Part shown: positions 46,494 to 59,085 of the stretch, piece by piece
Layout: each line of letters begins with the position of its first letter
How positions within the stretch are numbered: position 1 is the first letter of the stretch
Assembly: GCA_907164885.2 (NCBI GenBank)
Contig: OU015503.1
Coordinates: 66,192,568-66,256,567, forward strand
From: Dolomedes plantarius
Lineage: Eukaryota; Arthropoda; Arachnida; Araneae; Dolomedidae
Length of the DNA stretch: 64,000 bases
Reading direction: 5' to 3'
Translations under genes and position numbers: made by a program
Notes under the pieces: generated by a model
What the model was told of the DNA's origin: nothing
Database searches by the model: none
The model's input: the letters and a program-made list of their open reading frames with translations, nothing else

Positions 46494-47245
46494 CTAGCTG
46501 AATACCCGTACTTCGCTACGGAGTACTTTCAAATTGAATACAACGGTCAATGTATGGGTTTAATGACAAATATATATATATATATATATATATAAATATA
46601 TATAAATCGTAATGGAAATTTTTTTTATACAAAAGAATTAGAAGAAAATATTCAAATAAAATACAACGGTCAATGTATGCAGTTAATTTGTATTTTTATG
46701 TTTAATATCCATTAAACATACTAATTTGAATCAAATTCTTTAAGAATTTCCATCTCAATTAGTGTAGGGGTTAAATTTTATCTTTTACCGTAATTTAATA
46801 TTCCTTTTGTCAATTTATTTCGTTTTTATGCACGTGACGCAAAATTAATTTAAAGTATCTCAAAAAGAAAAGAAACCACGTGATCAGCCTCTAGTAAATT
46901 AAATTCTAAAAATTAATCTTTAACAATTCACCAAAAATCAGAAAATGGAGGTAAAGATTTGAAAAAGATTTCATTTTAAAGGCACTTTTATGATCTTTCT
47001 CGCGCTGTAAATTTTCTAACCGTCAAATTATTATTTTAAATGCAAATTAAAGAATGTTACAAAAACAGCTTAAAAATTTAATTTAAAAAAATCTAAGAAG
47101 AATTTTTCAAAAATCTTTCTTCGTGCACCCCTTCACAATAAGTAGAATCGCCATGAAAAATTTCAGCACTTTATGTCCAACGGTTTGGTCTGTGCGTTAT
47201 CTGTCAGTTACTTATTCAGTTACGGAACTGTTTTATATATATAGA
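46494..47245 (-). mobile_element. Non-autonomous Helitron, family Hel-1, copy E
   Basis: 752 bp: plus strand starts CTAGCTGAATACCCGTACTT and ends GAACTGTTTTATATATATAGA before T. Carries a TA array at 46568-46594. Internal order as in the other Hel-1 copies. Confidence 0.8.
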
Positions 47246-47760
47246 TTCTTAATAATACTTTTTTTTGTAGTTTATGTTGTTTTTCGTCTTTAACATATTT
47301 TCCGCATCCAAATATATCTTGTACTAAAAATACTGCTTGTATTAAGTTGAGTAATAAAAATCATTTGCAGTTTAAGATTTCAAAACTTGTTGGAGTAACT
47401 AGACGGGAAGAAATCTGTTTTATCATATTTTAAATGTTTGAAAACTAGATTATGCGAAATTACGGACTTATTATCGGCTACCGCTGACATAGAAAGTTAA
47501 TTTTATTAAACAAAATTTAATTTGTAATTTAAGGTTTCAAAATAAATTTGATATACAGTAAGAAAATATGTAGAAGGCACCAGAGATTCCAATTAAATAA
47601 TCACCAAACCAGATCTTATTTCCGATGTTTCAGATTTACGTATTATGACTGACGACAATTTACTCTCCCAGGGGCAGTACCAGAAGAATCAAATAAACAA
47701 ATCGTGATTAAAACTAATCAAACTCAACCAGAACTGCGCTATAAAAGCGGTGCTGTGTAA
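47246..47760. other. Spacer, no gene
   Basis: AT-rich with no ORF or repeat that I can support. Confidence 0.4.
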
Positions 47761-48636
47761 AACTTAATTAGGAATTTCTCGAAACATATAAATCTAATAA
47801 ATTGAAATAGTAAGTCCAGGTAACCCGACCAGATCAATTTAAAACAATAACAAACACTGTTCGCAATATTCAAAAATTAAATAGCATCACTACACGAGAG
47901 CTACAAATGAATAATCAGGTTAAACAACACAAAGCGCATTTAATTGATATTAAAATTAATCATTCAGCAAAGAACAGATTAACCATAAGAGTACATACAA
48001 TGTAAACATCGTAAACAATATAATAAAATAAATATTGAAAATAATATTCCTAATATTCCTAAATATTGAAATAATATTCCTAATTAAGTTGCGAATAATA
48101 ATAAATATTGCGAATAATAATAAATAATAAATATTGAAAATAATATTCCTAATTAAGTTGCGATAGTCAAACTTAATTAGGAATTTCTTAACTTAATATT
48201 CCTAATAACTTAATATTCCTAATTAACTTAATATTCCTAATATTCCTAAATATTGAAATAATATTCCTAATTAAGTTGCGAATAATAATAAATATTGCGA
48301 ATAATAATAAATAATAAATATTGAAAATAATATTCCTAATTAAGTTGCGATAGTCAAACTTAATTAGAAATTTCTCGAAACATATAAATCTAATAAATTG
48401 AAATATTAAGTCCAGGTAACCCGACCTGATCAATTTAAAACAATAACAAACACTGTTCACAATATTCAAAAATTAAATAGCATCACTACACGAGAGCTAC
48501 AAATGAATAATCAGGTTAAACAACACAAAGCGCATTTAATTGATATTAAAATTAATCATTCAGAGAATAGATTCACCATAAGAGTACATACAATGTAAAC
48601 ATTGTAAACAATATAATAAAATAAATATTGAAAATA
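47761..48636 (+). repeat. Local segmental duplication with 596-bp offset
   Basis: 47761-48040 and 48357-48636 are nearly identical over about 280 bp (AACTTAATTAG, AACATATAAATCTAATAAAT, CACTACACGAGAGCTACAAA, GTTAAACAACACAAAGCGCA), with about eight differences and one small indel by eye. Between them, 48041-48356 is a nested array of AATATTCCTAATTAAGTTGCG and GCGAATAATAATAAATA units arranged twice. The 93-codon ORF here is low-complexity. Confidence 0.85.
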
Positions 48637-48711
48637 AGGCAAAAAATGCAAGAAAAGATTCTAAATTACTATAAAACGCAACTTCGAGAAACATCATAAT
48701 AATAAACTTAA

Positions 48712-48897
48712 TTAATTTTCTATAATATATTCATGCTCTTTATTTGAAGTCTTTACTTTCACTTTCACTCTCTCTTTTACAATTATGCGATAGTCAAAAT
48801 CTGTTACGTTTATCAAAAATCTTTGATTAATCAATTCAGGGTAACCACTTGAAGCCTCTATGCGTATGAGACTGTTTTCTCTATCTCTTTGTGACAA
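48712..48897 (-). other. Small ORF of unknown nature
   Basis: 61 codons, ATG at 48895-48897. Not repetitive, unlike neighbours: has GYPELINQRFLINVTDFDYR then a lysine/valine-rich strand (KERVKVKVKTSNKEHEY). I do not recognise it. It could be an exon, a microprotein or chance. GC content and complexity rise just upstream on its strand (48900-49020). Confidence 0.25.
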
Positions 48898-49090
48898 CGT
48901 CGGAGTTGAAATTTGAAAGGCTGACCACTAGATGGCGGGACAGGAGACGAAGAAGATGTTTACAACGGCGCTGCGCTGGGAGTTAAAAGCTTAGTTGTTG
49001 CGCGCGCCAAGATTGTCCGTTGTTCAACCGTTGAGATGGGATTGCAACTTAGATATTTAAAATAATGTGTTATTTTTCTTAATAAATGAT

Positions 49091-49331
49091 GCGGTGAAAG
49101 GCAAAGTGGTGTAAGTCAGTAAGTCTAGTGGTGTAAGTCAAAACAGTTTTACTGCAAAAACTACAAAAAATTCCACCATAAATTGAACAAATTATAATTC
49201 CAAATAATTATTATAATATTGCAAATAATAACTATTTGCAATGCCACTATAAATTGAACACGGAGATTGCATTTTTGCCCTCAAATGAAAAAAGTTGAAA
49301 ATGTGACTTACACCACTTTGCCTTTCACCGC
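49091..49331. repeat. Inverted repeat with perfect 28-bp arms
   Basis: GCGGTGAAAGGCAAAGTGGT plus 8 more bases (49091-49118) is exactly inverted at 49304-49331. The loop is AT-rich and repeats ATAAATTGAACA at 49177 and 49249. Candidate small MITE; no target duplication can be fixed. Confidence 0.7.
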
Positions 49332-49721
49332 CTCAAATGTGTGTGATGTTAATCATCCATGCATGTTGCTTTTTGCCTTATACAGTAGATTTAGTAATGG
49401 TGGGACAATCGGCCACGGTCTTACATCTTTTGTACAGTTCATTCATTTTCAGTGGCAAATGATAATAAGAAAAACAGCAACTAAGGATATAAATAACCCA
49501 CTTAATTGGTATTTGCCATCGAACCTCATAAGACTTCATGCTTCGCAGTAACGGGCATCTATCAAAGTCGCGCGCAGAGCAGCACAGACTAGAGAAGTGG
49601 TTTTCAACTGTTCATACCTCGCGTAACCCTTGGATGTATGGATGTGATTAGCATACCCCCCTCTTTAGACGGGTAAAATTGTAGTTATAGTGTAACAATA
49701 GAAATAAAATGAGACGTTAAC

Positions 49722-50598
49722 TTTATATATATATATTTCTTTTGTCCGTGTGTATCTCACTGAACTCCTCCTAAACGGCTGGACTGATTTTTATGAAATT
49801 TTGTGTGTGCGATTAAGTCGATTCGAGAATAGTTTAGATTCACAATAAGACACCCCTGGCACCCCTAGGGGGGCAGGGGGCCCATGTAAAAATAATCGAA
49901 AACGACTGATATCACTGTCGAATCCATAGTTTTCGGGGTCGCTGAGATTAATAGTGACACTCCCGATGTCGTTTAAGTGCAAGTTCAGCCCCCCATTACC
50001 ATAGGGGGCTGAGGGGGGAAGAAGGGGGAATATAAAATCTCCAAAATGAGCGAGAGTAGTGTCGAATCCATAGTTTTCGGGGTCGCTGAGAGGAACAATG
50101 GCAATCCCAAGGCCGTTTAGGTGAGAGTTCAGCACCCCCTCCACCCCTCATCAACGTTGGGGGGGGGAGAGGGGAGAGAGAAGATAAAATGTCCAAAATG
50201 ACCGAGAGTAGTGTCGTATCCATAGTTTTCGGGGTCACTGTGACACAACTGATGCCGTTTAAGTGCAAGTTCAGCCCCCCTCCCATCAGCATTGGGGGAG
50301 AAGGGGGGAAGGAGGAAAAATGAAATGTCCAAAATGTCCGAGAGTAGCGTCGAATCCATTGTTATCGGAGTCACTGAGATGAATATAAGAAACTAAAAGT
50401 GTTTATAATCAAGTTTTGAGTTAAATAATAGCGTGAATTTTTAATTTTATTTTATCATTTGTATACTGTACATATACTTTTAAATACCCGTAAATAAAAT
50501 TACTTAGATTTTACGCTATACGTAGAATTCATTCCTTTTCCTGTGTAGTAAAAAATTGAGATTAATAAATACCTGGGCAACGCCGGGTAAACAGCTAG
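49722..50598 (+). mobile_element. Helitron-like element, family Hel-5, copy 2
   Basis: 3' end CCTGGGCAACGCCGGGTAAA then CAGCTAG (CTAG 50595-50598) before T. The 5' side lies in a TA run with CTCCTAAACGGCTGGACTGA shortly after, comparable to Hel-5 copy 1. 49900-50380 holds about four units of 120-150 bp sharing TCCATAGTTTTCGGGGTC, GCCGTTTAAGTGCAAGTTCA and a G/A-rich stretch. ORFs over it are shadows of the tandem repeat. Confidence 0.65.
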
Positions 50599-50602
50599 TA
50601 TG

Positions 50603-50644
<42 letters not shown>

Positions 50645-50647
<3 letters not shown>

Positions 50648-51884
50648 GGTGATTATAATTAAAGTTTAAATTTCATAATGCTATAAAAAAAGAACCACTG
50701 ATGAGAATGACGTAAAATTTGAACGGCATGTTATTGAAGAAGGCGGAAAGCATATGGCAGAAGAAAAAATTTAGTTTCAAAAGTTAGCAACAGATGGCGC
50801 TGTAAGCGGCAGAAGATGTAAATTAAAATACCTGTCATGCGCACGACACATTTCAGTGTTATAAAACCGCCAGGTACACGGCTGTTTCTCATTTCGCGTC
50901 TCAGACGTTCGCCATGGGTGTCTCACTGCAGAACCGCGCTCTCCTGGTAAAGGTGTATTACAAGAACGATGATTGTGCAAGAGTAGCTCTGCAAAAGTTC
51001 AGGACACTGAAGGGTATAAAAGAAGGCGTTGGTCCAATGAGTGTCGTGGGTCTGAAGAAAATGATGCAAAAAGTCGAAACGACAGGTTCGTTTGATGTGC
51101 AATCTGGTAGAGGGAGAAAACGAGTGCATTCGACTGTAGTTGAAGAAGTGGCCACAGCATTACAGGAGCGGTCGGCCGGTGGTGTGCAACCGTGCAGTGC
51201 ACGAGGAATTGCCCGAACATTGGACAGGCCTACGAGCAAGGTGCTGAAAATTGTACGAAACATCCTGCAATGCTATCCGTACAAAATTGGCCATGTGCAG
51301 GAGTTGCTTCCGTCTGACCTGCCAGCAAGGGAGACGTTTGCGTTAGAATTTCTTGGTCGCATGGAAGTGGATAATGAATGGCCGTGAAAAATTTTGTGGA
51401 CAGATGAAGCCCATTTCCATCTCACAGAGTACGTCAATACCCTGAATTGTCGAATATGGGCAACAGAAAATCTACTGGCAACGCACCCCGTACCACTTCA
51501 TCCTGAAAAGGTCACGGTGTGGTGCGTCTTTACGGCATCATTCATCCTACAGCCATATTTTTTCGAGCAGACGGGAGCTTCCGTTCCTGTTACCGCTACC
51601 GTCACTGGTCAGCGCTATGCGTCTCTTTTGCGCAACCACGTCATTCCAGCTCTGCAACAGCGTGAATCCGTGGATGAAATCTTTTTTATGCAAGGTGGCG
51701 CTCCTCCGCACATTGCACATCCCGTGAAGCAGTTCCATCTGTTGCTAAAATTAGAAACTAAATTTTTTCTTCTGCCATACGCTTTCCGCCTTCTTCAATA
51801 ACATGCCGTTCAAATTTGACGTCATTCTCATCTGTGGTTCTTTTTTTATAGTGTTTTGAAACTTAAACTTTAATTATAATCACC

Positions 51885-51887
<3 letters not shown>
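50645..51887 (+). mobile_element. Mariner element (DUF4817 type)
   Basis: 1243 bp, TA at 50643-50644 and 51888-51889. Ends CAGGGTGATTATAATTAAAG and CTTTAATTATAATCACCCTG. The inverted ends continue about 145 bp (GAACCACTGATGAGAATGAC, GAAGAAGGCGGAAAGC, CATATGGCAGAAGAAAAAAT). Right-end sequence replaces the last part of the transposase gene. Confidence 0.95.
50914..51801 (+). pseudogene. Mariner transposase, stop-disrupted and 3'-truncated
   Basis: ATG at 50914. Residues 1-70 are the DUF4817-like helix-turn-helix (LVKVYYKNDDCARVALQKFR, GPMSVVGLKKMMQKVETTGS), followed by a GRGRKR hook and a second HTH (SARGIARTLDRP). An in-frame TGA (51385-51387, codon 158) lies just before ILWTDEAHF, which has the first catalytic Asp (residue 164). 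The second block reads MQGGAPPHI where QQDGAPPH is normal, so the second Asp is Gly. The third block (WPPRSPDL) is deleted: coding similarity ends after about VKQFH and runs into the 3' inverted repeat. Dead three times over. Confidence 0.93.
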
Positions 51888-51933
<46 letters not shown>

Positions 51934-51938
51934 GCCCC

Positions 51939-51979
<41 letters not shown>

Positions 51980-52173
51980 TTGTTTATGTATATGTATGTA
52001 CGTATAGCGTTTTTGAAATTATCGATTGCACTAAACGATAAACGCGGGAAAACTGTAAACATAACAGAGAAATATCATCGGGAATGGAGGAAATAAACGA
52101 CACATACGGGAAAACGGTGATTCGGGGAACGATCGAGGTTCAACTGTATATAGTACATACATACGTATGTATT

Positions 52174-52223
<50 letters not shown>

Positions 52224-52245
52224 CACACACACACACACGTTTGTG
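51888..52245. repeat. TA/TG/CA microsatellites flanking a short block
   Basis: TA 51888-51928, TG 51952-51978, TA 52181-52219, CA 52224-52238. The 52000-52150 part between is non-repetitive and contains no recognised gene. Confidence 0.85.
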
Positions 52246-53850
52246 TACTGTATGCTTAATTCAGCCCGCGTGATAAACATGTTTTCATATCTACGATCTA
52301 AATTCACTTTAAAAGGCATCTGGCTAACATTCTTTGTTGTGAAGAGGACTTAATTATACAGTTAAGTGTCCTCCGATTGTCCCACCTACTAGTAATTACT
52401 CCCCTCTACTCGAAATGTATCCGCTCTAACCAACCGGACCATCAAAACCAACACTCCCTTAAACATATTTACCCATAAAAGTCCCATCCCGCTCCCAGAT
52501 CTGCAATATTGGTCGCTGCATTATCCAAGCTGTCGCGGAAAGTTTCTCGCCTTTATTGCCAACACTTGAAAGGGGGGGGGGGACGACGTCCGCGAGATCG
52601 GTAGAAATAAATTGAAACGTGTGTCCAATATTCCGATGCCTGCTTGTGATGATGGGAGAGGTTCTGATGTTTTCGAGATAGTCGACTCTCTGTTTACTTC
52701 TGCGTTAGAAGAGGTACTGTAGGGATGTGTCAGAGGAATACATCGGGTAAAAGGTTTTGTCATCCGAGATGATATCAAAAAAGGATTTGGGTTGCTTTTT
52801 GGCGGAATAGGAAATGTGAAATGAATTCAGATTCCATTACGTTTTGAAATTGAGATTCCGTTACGTTTTTACAGTCTCGTGGGAAGATACCGAATCATCT
52901 CCAAAGAGACAAACTACAACTACTCTGAGCAGAAAAAAGTTTTTTCCAAGAATGTATAGAGAAAATAGCTCACTTCGACCCAGACTTGGGTGTATATAAT
53001 TTGAAGTGGCACTCTAAATGAATTTGATGCAAACACAGTTTATACATGAAACAATGTTTATTGAATTCGTTGCACATATAGAATTTACTTTTACAGCAAT
53101 AAGCATACGTACTACTTGTACGGAATATATATATTAACATTCAAAAGAAATACTTTTTTGCAAAATACTCACAAACCAGCAGAGAGTCAAACCAGCAGTA
53201 CTGCCACGTAAACTTTGGGCCCCCTAAGCACTAGTGCAGGATAACACCTGGAGCTACTTACCTCGTAGCTCCCTCTCGCTTATCTATCAACCTTAACAAA
53301 CCTTTTTCAACCGTAAACAAACTTTTTTATTAATGACGCTGCATGGTATTTATACTAAGAGCGTATATCGAAATTAGCATATCTCAAGCAGCTTCTTTAA
53401 TTCATTCACTCAAAAGTTCGATTTTTGTGAATCGAATCTTGTGTATAACTTACAAATGTTTGCGCATGTTTGTTTTCAAAAACTGCATATTTAAATAAGC
53501 TGAAAAAATAGCACATAAAATGGCAATATAATTGAAATTATAATCATCAAGATGGTTGCGTTTTATACCATTGCACAGTTCATACATGACAAGTGGTAAA
53601 TGTAGTGAGGAGTAGGGAAGTAACATCAATTAACTAAGAAGCTCTGCGTAGAAGTTAAATATTTAACTTGCTTTGGTTATAGAACCTTCTTCTCGGCTGG
53701 AGTTTTGGGATCCTTCCGGAAAAAAACTTGTAATGCTTTCATAAGTTTTATGACAAAAAGCTGGTTTTTTCCTCCATTACTAAAAATTTTCTACCTACTC
53801 CTTTACGGTCAAGTACGTACCCCAAGAGCTAAGCGTACCACACGTTGAAA
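52246..53850. other. Interior of the hAT element, no recognisable gene
   Basis: ORFs do not exceed 85 codons, and I see none of the usual hAT dimerisation-domain motifs. A G9 tract lies at 52572-52581. The block 53190-53300 is GC-richer (CTACTTACCTCGTAGCTCCC). Either a non-autonomous hAT or too decayed to read. Confidence 0.45.
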
Positions 53851-53865
53851 AATACTGGACTAGAG

Positions 53866-54684
53866 GGTGACGCCCGTCCATCAATTACTTAAGTTCACAC
53901 ACACACAAAAAAAAGGATTTGGAAAGATTTGATTGGAGGAATAATTAATGATTGAAGGAATTATTAAGATTGGAGGAATTATTGGAGGAATAATTATCAT
54001 GAAAATTAGTTTGGTATTAAAAAGCGTTAAAATAATACTGTATGACCCACTTTTGAAGACTCCATTAAGGTTTTAACAGTACGTCCCCTACGCTTTTCAA
54101 GTTAAAAGTATGTGACGGAAAATACGTCTCAAATGCTTACAGGGTTCATACAGACGCAATTAACTATACCATTTTTTACTTGAGATAAGCCAGGAAATAG
54201 ATACGACCAGGGAGAAAACAGTTAATTACCCCTCGAGAGTTAAAGTTCACAAAAAGGAATAAATTCTGAAACTGGTCAGCTGTACACAGAAAATTCCAAA
54301 ATCGGCTGCCAATTTCGTATTGATTTCCATTTAATTATAGTTTTAATACATGTTCTGGGAAATGGAAGGCATTTACTACCGTAATCAGTTCTAGAATACG
54401 ATTTTTAGCTTGTAAATCGATTAACTATCGCCCAAGTAGCGAGTTTAAATGAGTTCCATATCCTATGCCACTAGGCGTCTTTGGCGGAAATATTCAAAGT
54501 GGTGTCTTTTGGAATTTTAGAATATAACAAATAACAGAATTTTTAATTAAAAATCAAACTATCAAATACAAGAAAATATTCTAAATGGAAGAATATCGAA
54601 AAAAATACCTACCATGAACAATGATGATTTCAAGATTCTTTATTGTGGTAGTTGGGACTTTCGCCTCCAGTAAGTTTTTGTTCC
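53866..54684. other. AT-rich spacer
   Basis: Contains a GGAGGAATAATTA/GGAATTATT minisatellite at 53930-54000. No gene. Confidence 0.45.
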
Positions 54685-54955
54685 TAATGCCCCGTGGCCG
54701 GAAATTCCAGACCAGGTCCATAGAGGCATCAAGCTGAGCAGTGCGAATCCGGTTTATAGGAGCAACACAAAGGTCGGAGTGCGACTTGGACAGATACGAC
54801 TATAATTTTGACCGAGCATCCCCAGAGGCGACATCTGGGGGCATGGTACCTTCCCCATCGGCCTATGTACGAATGTATTTAACGGAGATTGTCGGGGTTC
54901 GATCGGAGCACCGAAAGCCGACACGCTACCGATAGGCTACCTCGGGCCCATCTCA
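54685..54955 (-). mobile_element. tRNA-derived SINE, copy 3
   Basis: Best preserved of the three. Minus-strand head: GAGGTAGCCTATCGGTAGCG (A box TAGCCTATCGG) and, 36 nt on, CCGATCGAACCCCGACA (B box). Body TCCCCAGAGGCGACATCTGG and GAATCCGGTTTATAGG. The 64-codon ORF across it is a shadow. Confidence 0.8.
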
Positions 54956-54969
54956 GCAAAATAAAAAAT

Positions 54970-55885
<916 letters not shown>

Positions 55886-56413
55886 AATAAAACCAGGAAT
55901 CAAAAGTATTACTGAAGAAATTCATCGCCCAAATTGGCGCCAAAAAAATCCAGCTAAAAATTATGTTACTCTTCCCAACGAGTTATTGAAACGGCTAACA
56001 TGAGAAACCATCCACTTAAACCGGTATGTAATTACTTACCACTTAAACCGATTTACATACCACTTAAACCGATTTACATACAAATTAACCGGTTTACATA
56101 CCACTTAAACCGATATGTAATTGCTATACCCTGGAGACCAGATATAGTGGACTACAGGGAAATATTTTAGAAAAAACTGGCAGAAGGTTATTTTACTTAT
56201 CTTTACGAGTTACGGAAGCGGCTAACATTAGAACTTATTCTCTTAAAGTGATATGTAACTACTTTATGGTGACAAGCTAAAATGGACGATAGTGAAATAA
56301 CTTTTAAAACTATCATTTGAAATCTCAGACGAGGCCTACAGGAATATATATCTGTGAAATCGAAGCAGTTGAGAATTACCCTTGGAGTTAATGGCACGCT
56401 TTGCACTTACTGA
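55886..56413. other. Spacer with a 21-bp minisatellite
   Basis: 56006-56122 repeats TACCACTTAAACCGATTTACA about five times with variants. The remainder is unremarkable. Confidence 0.6.
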
Positions 56414-56417
56414 TCTA

Positions 56418-57826
56418 CACTGCTGGCCACTGTAAATGCAACACCCTGAAGGAAACATGCAAATAACATGAAATTTACAACATGCATTAGCGGAGGTGAG
56501 ATATGCAAATGATTAGAATTTCAGCGCAGACGCACATCACGCGCGCCTGTGGCGCCACTTCAAAGCGCTATTTAAGGCTTGAAGATTTCGACGATTTCAA
56601 GTTCGGCAATTGTGTTTTTCTTGTGGTTTTTTCAAAAAAACGATCAATTATGCCTCGTCGAAAACAGCGATCATCTTTTGATCAAGTATCCGAGTTCGAC
56701 AGAGGAAGGATAGTGGCCTACCGAGATTGTGGATTATTCTTCAGGGAAATCGGTAGTCGTGTTGGACGAAACCAAACAACTGTAATGCGGATATGTGATC
56801 GGTGGATGCAGGAGGGTACGATGGACCGGCGTGTTCGATCGCATCCACCTCAGCGCACCACTTCACGTGATGACAGGCAAATTGTGCGCATGGCAGTGAC
56901 GGATCGCTCAGTCACATCACGAACCATAGCACAGCACATGCAGTCTGTAACGCATCATCCAGTATCTGTGCGTACCATTCGACGCCGTTTACAGCAGAGT
57001 GGTCTGTCCGCAAGACGTCCATTGCTTTGTCTACCCTTGACGCAGAACCACAGACGTCTCCGCCGCCAATGGTGCGATGACAGAAAGATGTGGACGACAG
57101 AATGGAATGAAATTGTCTTTACTGACGAGTCACGCTTCTGTCTGCAACACCACGATGGTCGCATTCGAGTCTGGAGACACCGTGAAGAGAGGATGCTGAA
57201 CAGCTGCGTTATGCACCGCCACACTGGTCCTGCACCGGGTATTATGGTATGGGGCGGTATTGGATATCACTCTCGCACACCTCTAGTACGCATTGCCGGT
57301 ACTTTAAACAGCCAGCGCTACATCTCAGAGGTGTTGGAGCCAGTTGTCCTTCCTTAACTTCAGGGCTTGCCCACAGCCATATTTCAACAGGATAATGCAC
57401 GACCACACGTGGTACGCATTGTCCAACGGTTCTTCGTCAATCTCCAGATTGAATTGCTTCCCTGGCCTCCTCGCTCTCCGGGTCTTTCGCCGATAGAAAA
57501 CATGTGGTCCATGGTTGCTCTACGATTGACCCAGATTCCATCCCCAGCTGCCACAGGAGATCAACTTTGGCAACGTGTGGAAGCTGCTTGGTCTGTTGTA
57601 CCCCACGAACTCATCCAAAGTCTCTTTGAATGAATGCCGAGGCATGTGGCAGCGGTGATCTCCAACAATGGCGGCTACTCTGGCTACTGATTTTGGCAGG
57701 AACCACACTTCACAGAAGTCTATAAATTTAATCATTTGATACTTGGTCAACATGTTATCGACAAAATAAATTTTGTTGTGATATCTCTTGTCTTTCTTGG
57801 TGTTGCAATTTGGGTGGCCAGCAGTG
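56418..57826 (+). mobile_element. Tc1-like DNA transposon, nearly intact
   Basis: 1409 bp, TA at 56416-56417 and 57827-57828. Ends CACTGCTGGCCAC and GTGGCCAGCAGTG are inverted, with GTTGC/GCAAC further in. Intact apart from one stop codon in its transposase gene. Confidence 0.95.
56650..57633 (+). pseudogene. Tc1-family DD34E transposase with one in-frame stop
   Basis: 327 codons from ATG 56650 to TGA. Residues 8-65 and 70-115 form the paired HTH region (FDRGRIVAYRDCG, GRNQTTVMRICDRW, then TSRTIAQHM...VSVRTIRRRL). Catalytic triad: FTDES Asp159, FQQDNARPH Asp248, SPIENMW Glu283, with exactly 34 residues between the second and third, i.e. DD34E. WGGIGY and WPPRSPGLSPIE blocks are present (usual Asp in SPDL is Gly). 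The only lesion is TAA at 57355-57357 (codon 236), shortly before the second Asp; the frame continues unchanged. An upstream in-frame extension to 56503 is probably untranslated. Recently dead or a polymorphic allele. Confidence 0.95.
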
Positions 57827-58443
57827 TATATATATGAAACAGTTCCGTGACTGACTGACTGACAGATAATGCATAGACCAAACCGCTGGACCTGAAGGGT
57901 GAAATTTTGCATGGCGATTCTTCATATAGTGTAGGGGTGCACTAAGAAAGATTTTTGAAAGATTCTTCTTAGAATTTTTTAAAATTAAATTTTCAATCTG
58001 TTTTTGTAACTGTTTTTAAGTTTGCATTTAAAATAATAATCTGAGGGTTTTAAAATTTATATCACGAGAAAAAGCATAAAAATTCTTTTAAAATGAAATC
58101 TTATTCGAATATGTACCTCCATTTTCTGATTTTTGGTGAATTTTTAAAGATTAATTTTTAAAATTTAATTTATTAAATGCTGATCACGTGATTTCTTTTC
58201 TTTTTGTGATACTTTGAATTAATTTTGCGTCATGTGCATAACAAAGAAATAAATTGACAAAAAAATATTAAAATACGGTAAAAGATAAAATTTAACCACT
58301 AGACTAATTGAGATGGAAGTTTTTAAAGAATATAATTCAAATTAGTTTGTTTTATGGATATTAAACATAGAAATTAATTACATACATTGACCGTTGTATT
58401 TAATTTGAATGTACTCCGTAGCGAAGCACAGGTATTCAGCTAG

Positions 58444-59085
58444 TTATATTATATAAAAATTATCTGCGATAAAATGAAACAAAACTTTTAGAGCATTCAG
58501 TTTAAATCAGTGACTCGACCAAAGGAATGTAGAGATTTCAGGATATTGAAGCAGTAATGGTTCGACCATTTGAGAAAATTGCAAGCTTTGTTGTTGTACA
58601 AGCAATAAAATAGAGTTTTCTTAAGAAAAGAATCTTTAAAGTCTCAGAGTCTTTTTGGCATTTCAGTAGTGTAGAACTGAATTGGAAATCTTGAAAAACT
58701 AACATCACAAATTGAATACGATATCAGACAATTTAGAGCTTTAAACAATTTCCAACTTTTAAATAACAATGTAAAAGTAAATCCGAATTTAAAATTGCAA
58801 TTTAATATTTAAATTTTTTTTTGAATTTTACCCCTCTAACATATTTTTAATTGTCGTTTGGCAATCACGCTTATTTAATAACAATGTGGCAATGAGTTTG
58901 TCGATCGTTTGGCATTAAATTGTTGTCCAATGTAAAAAATAAAGTCAAAAGAAAAAATACGCAGGTAGAATTCATCTTTTGATCATTCAAAGAACAAAAT
59001 TTCAAACATATATTACGTAATTTAAAATACATTTTAGGCTTCTATAAAAACTAATTTTAAGATAGTTGAATATAATAAATATCAG
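58444..59085. other. AT-rich spacer, no gene
   Basis: No ORF, repeat or terminal structure that I can support. Confidence 0.4.

Larger units (their letters stand above)
49595..53857. mobile_element. hAT element with nested insertions
   Basis: Perfect 8-bp target duplication GACTAGAG at 49587-49594 and 53858-53865. Terminal inverted repeats AAGTGGTTTTCAACTG and, inverted from the right, CAGTATTTTTCAACGTGTGG; the next 25 bp also correspond (TACC/GTACGC, CCCTTGG/CTTGGGG). This matches the hAT pattern CAGTGGTTTTCAAC. The 4263 bp hold a Helitron-like element and a mariner; net hAT sequence is about 2.1 kb. No transposase motif is recognisable in 52260-53850. Confidence 0.85.
56414..58443 (+). mobile_element. 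Helitron Hel-1, copy F, with Tc1 in its 5' tip
   Basis: If the Tc1 element and one TA are removed, A|TCTATATATGAAACAGTT is restored: TC at 56414-56415 and the rest from 57829. The Helitron then runs TGCATAGACCAAACCGCTGG to GTACTCCGTAGCGAAGCACA and CTAG at 58440-58443 before T. The nested boundary independently supports TC as the Helitron 5' end. Confidence 0.85.

Noticed and set aside
49791..50374. Minus-strand ORFs of 81-117 codons with repeated SDPENYG phrases
   Set aside because: Protein repeats mirror the DNA tandem repeat of a Helitron-like element.
50958..51263. Minus-strand ORFs of 68-101 codons over the mariner gene
   Set aside because: Shadows of the transposase frame on the opposite strand.
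57520..57912. 130-codon minus-strand ORF
   Set aside because: Antisense of the Tc1 transposase end and its inverted repeat.
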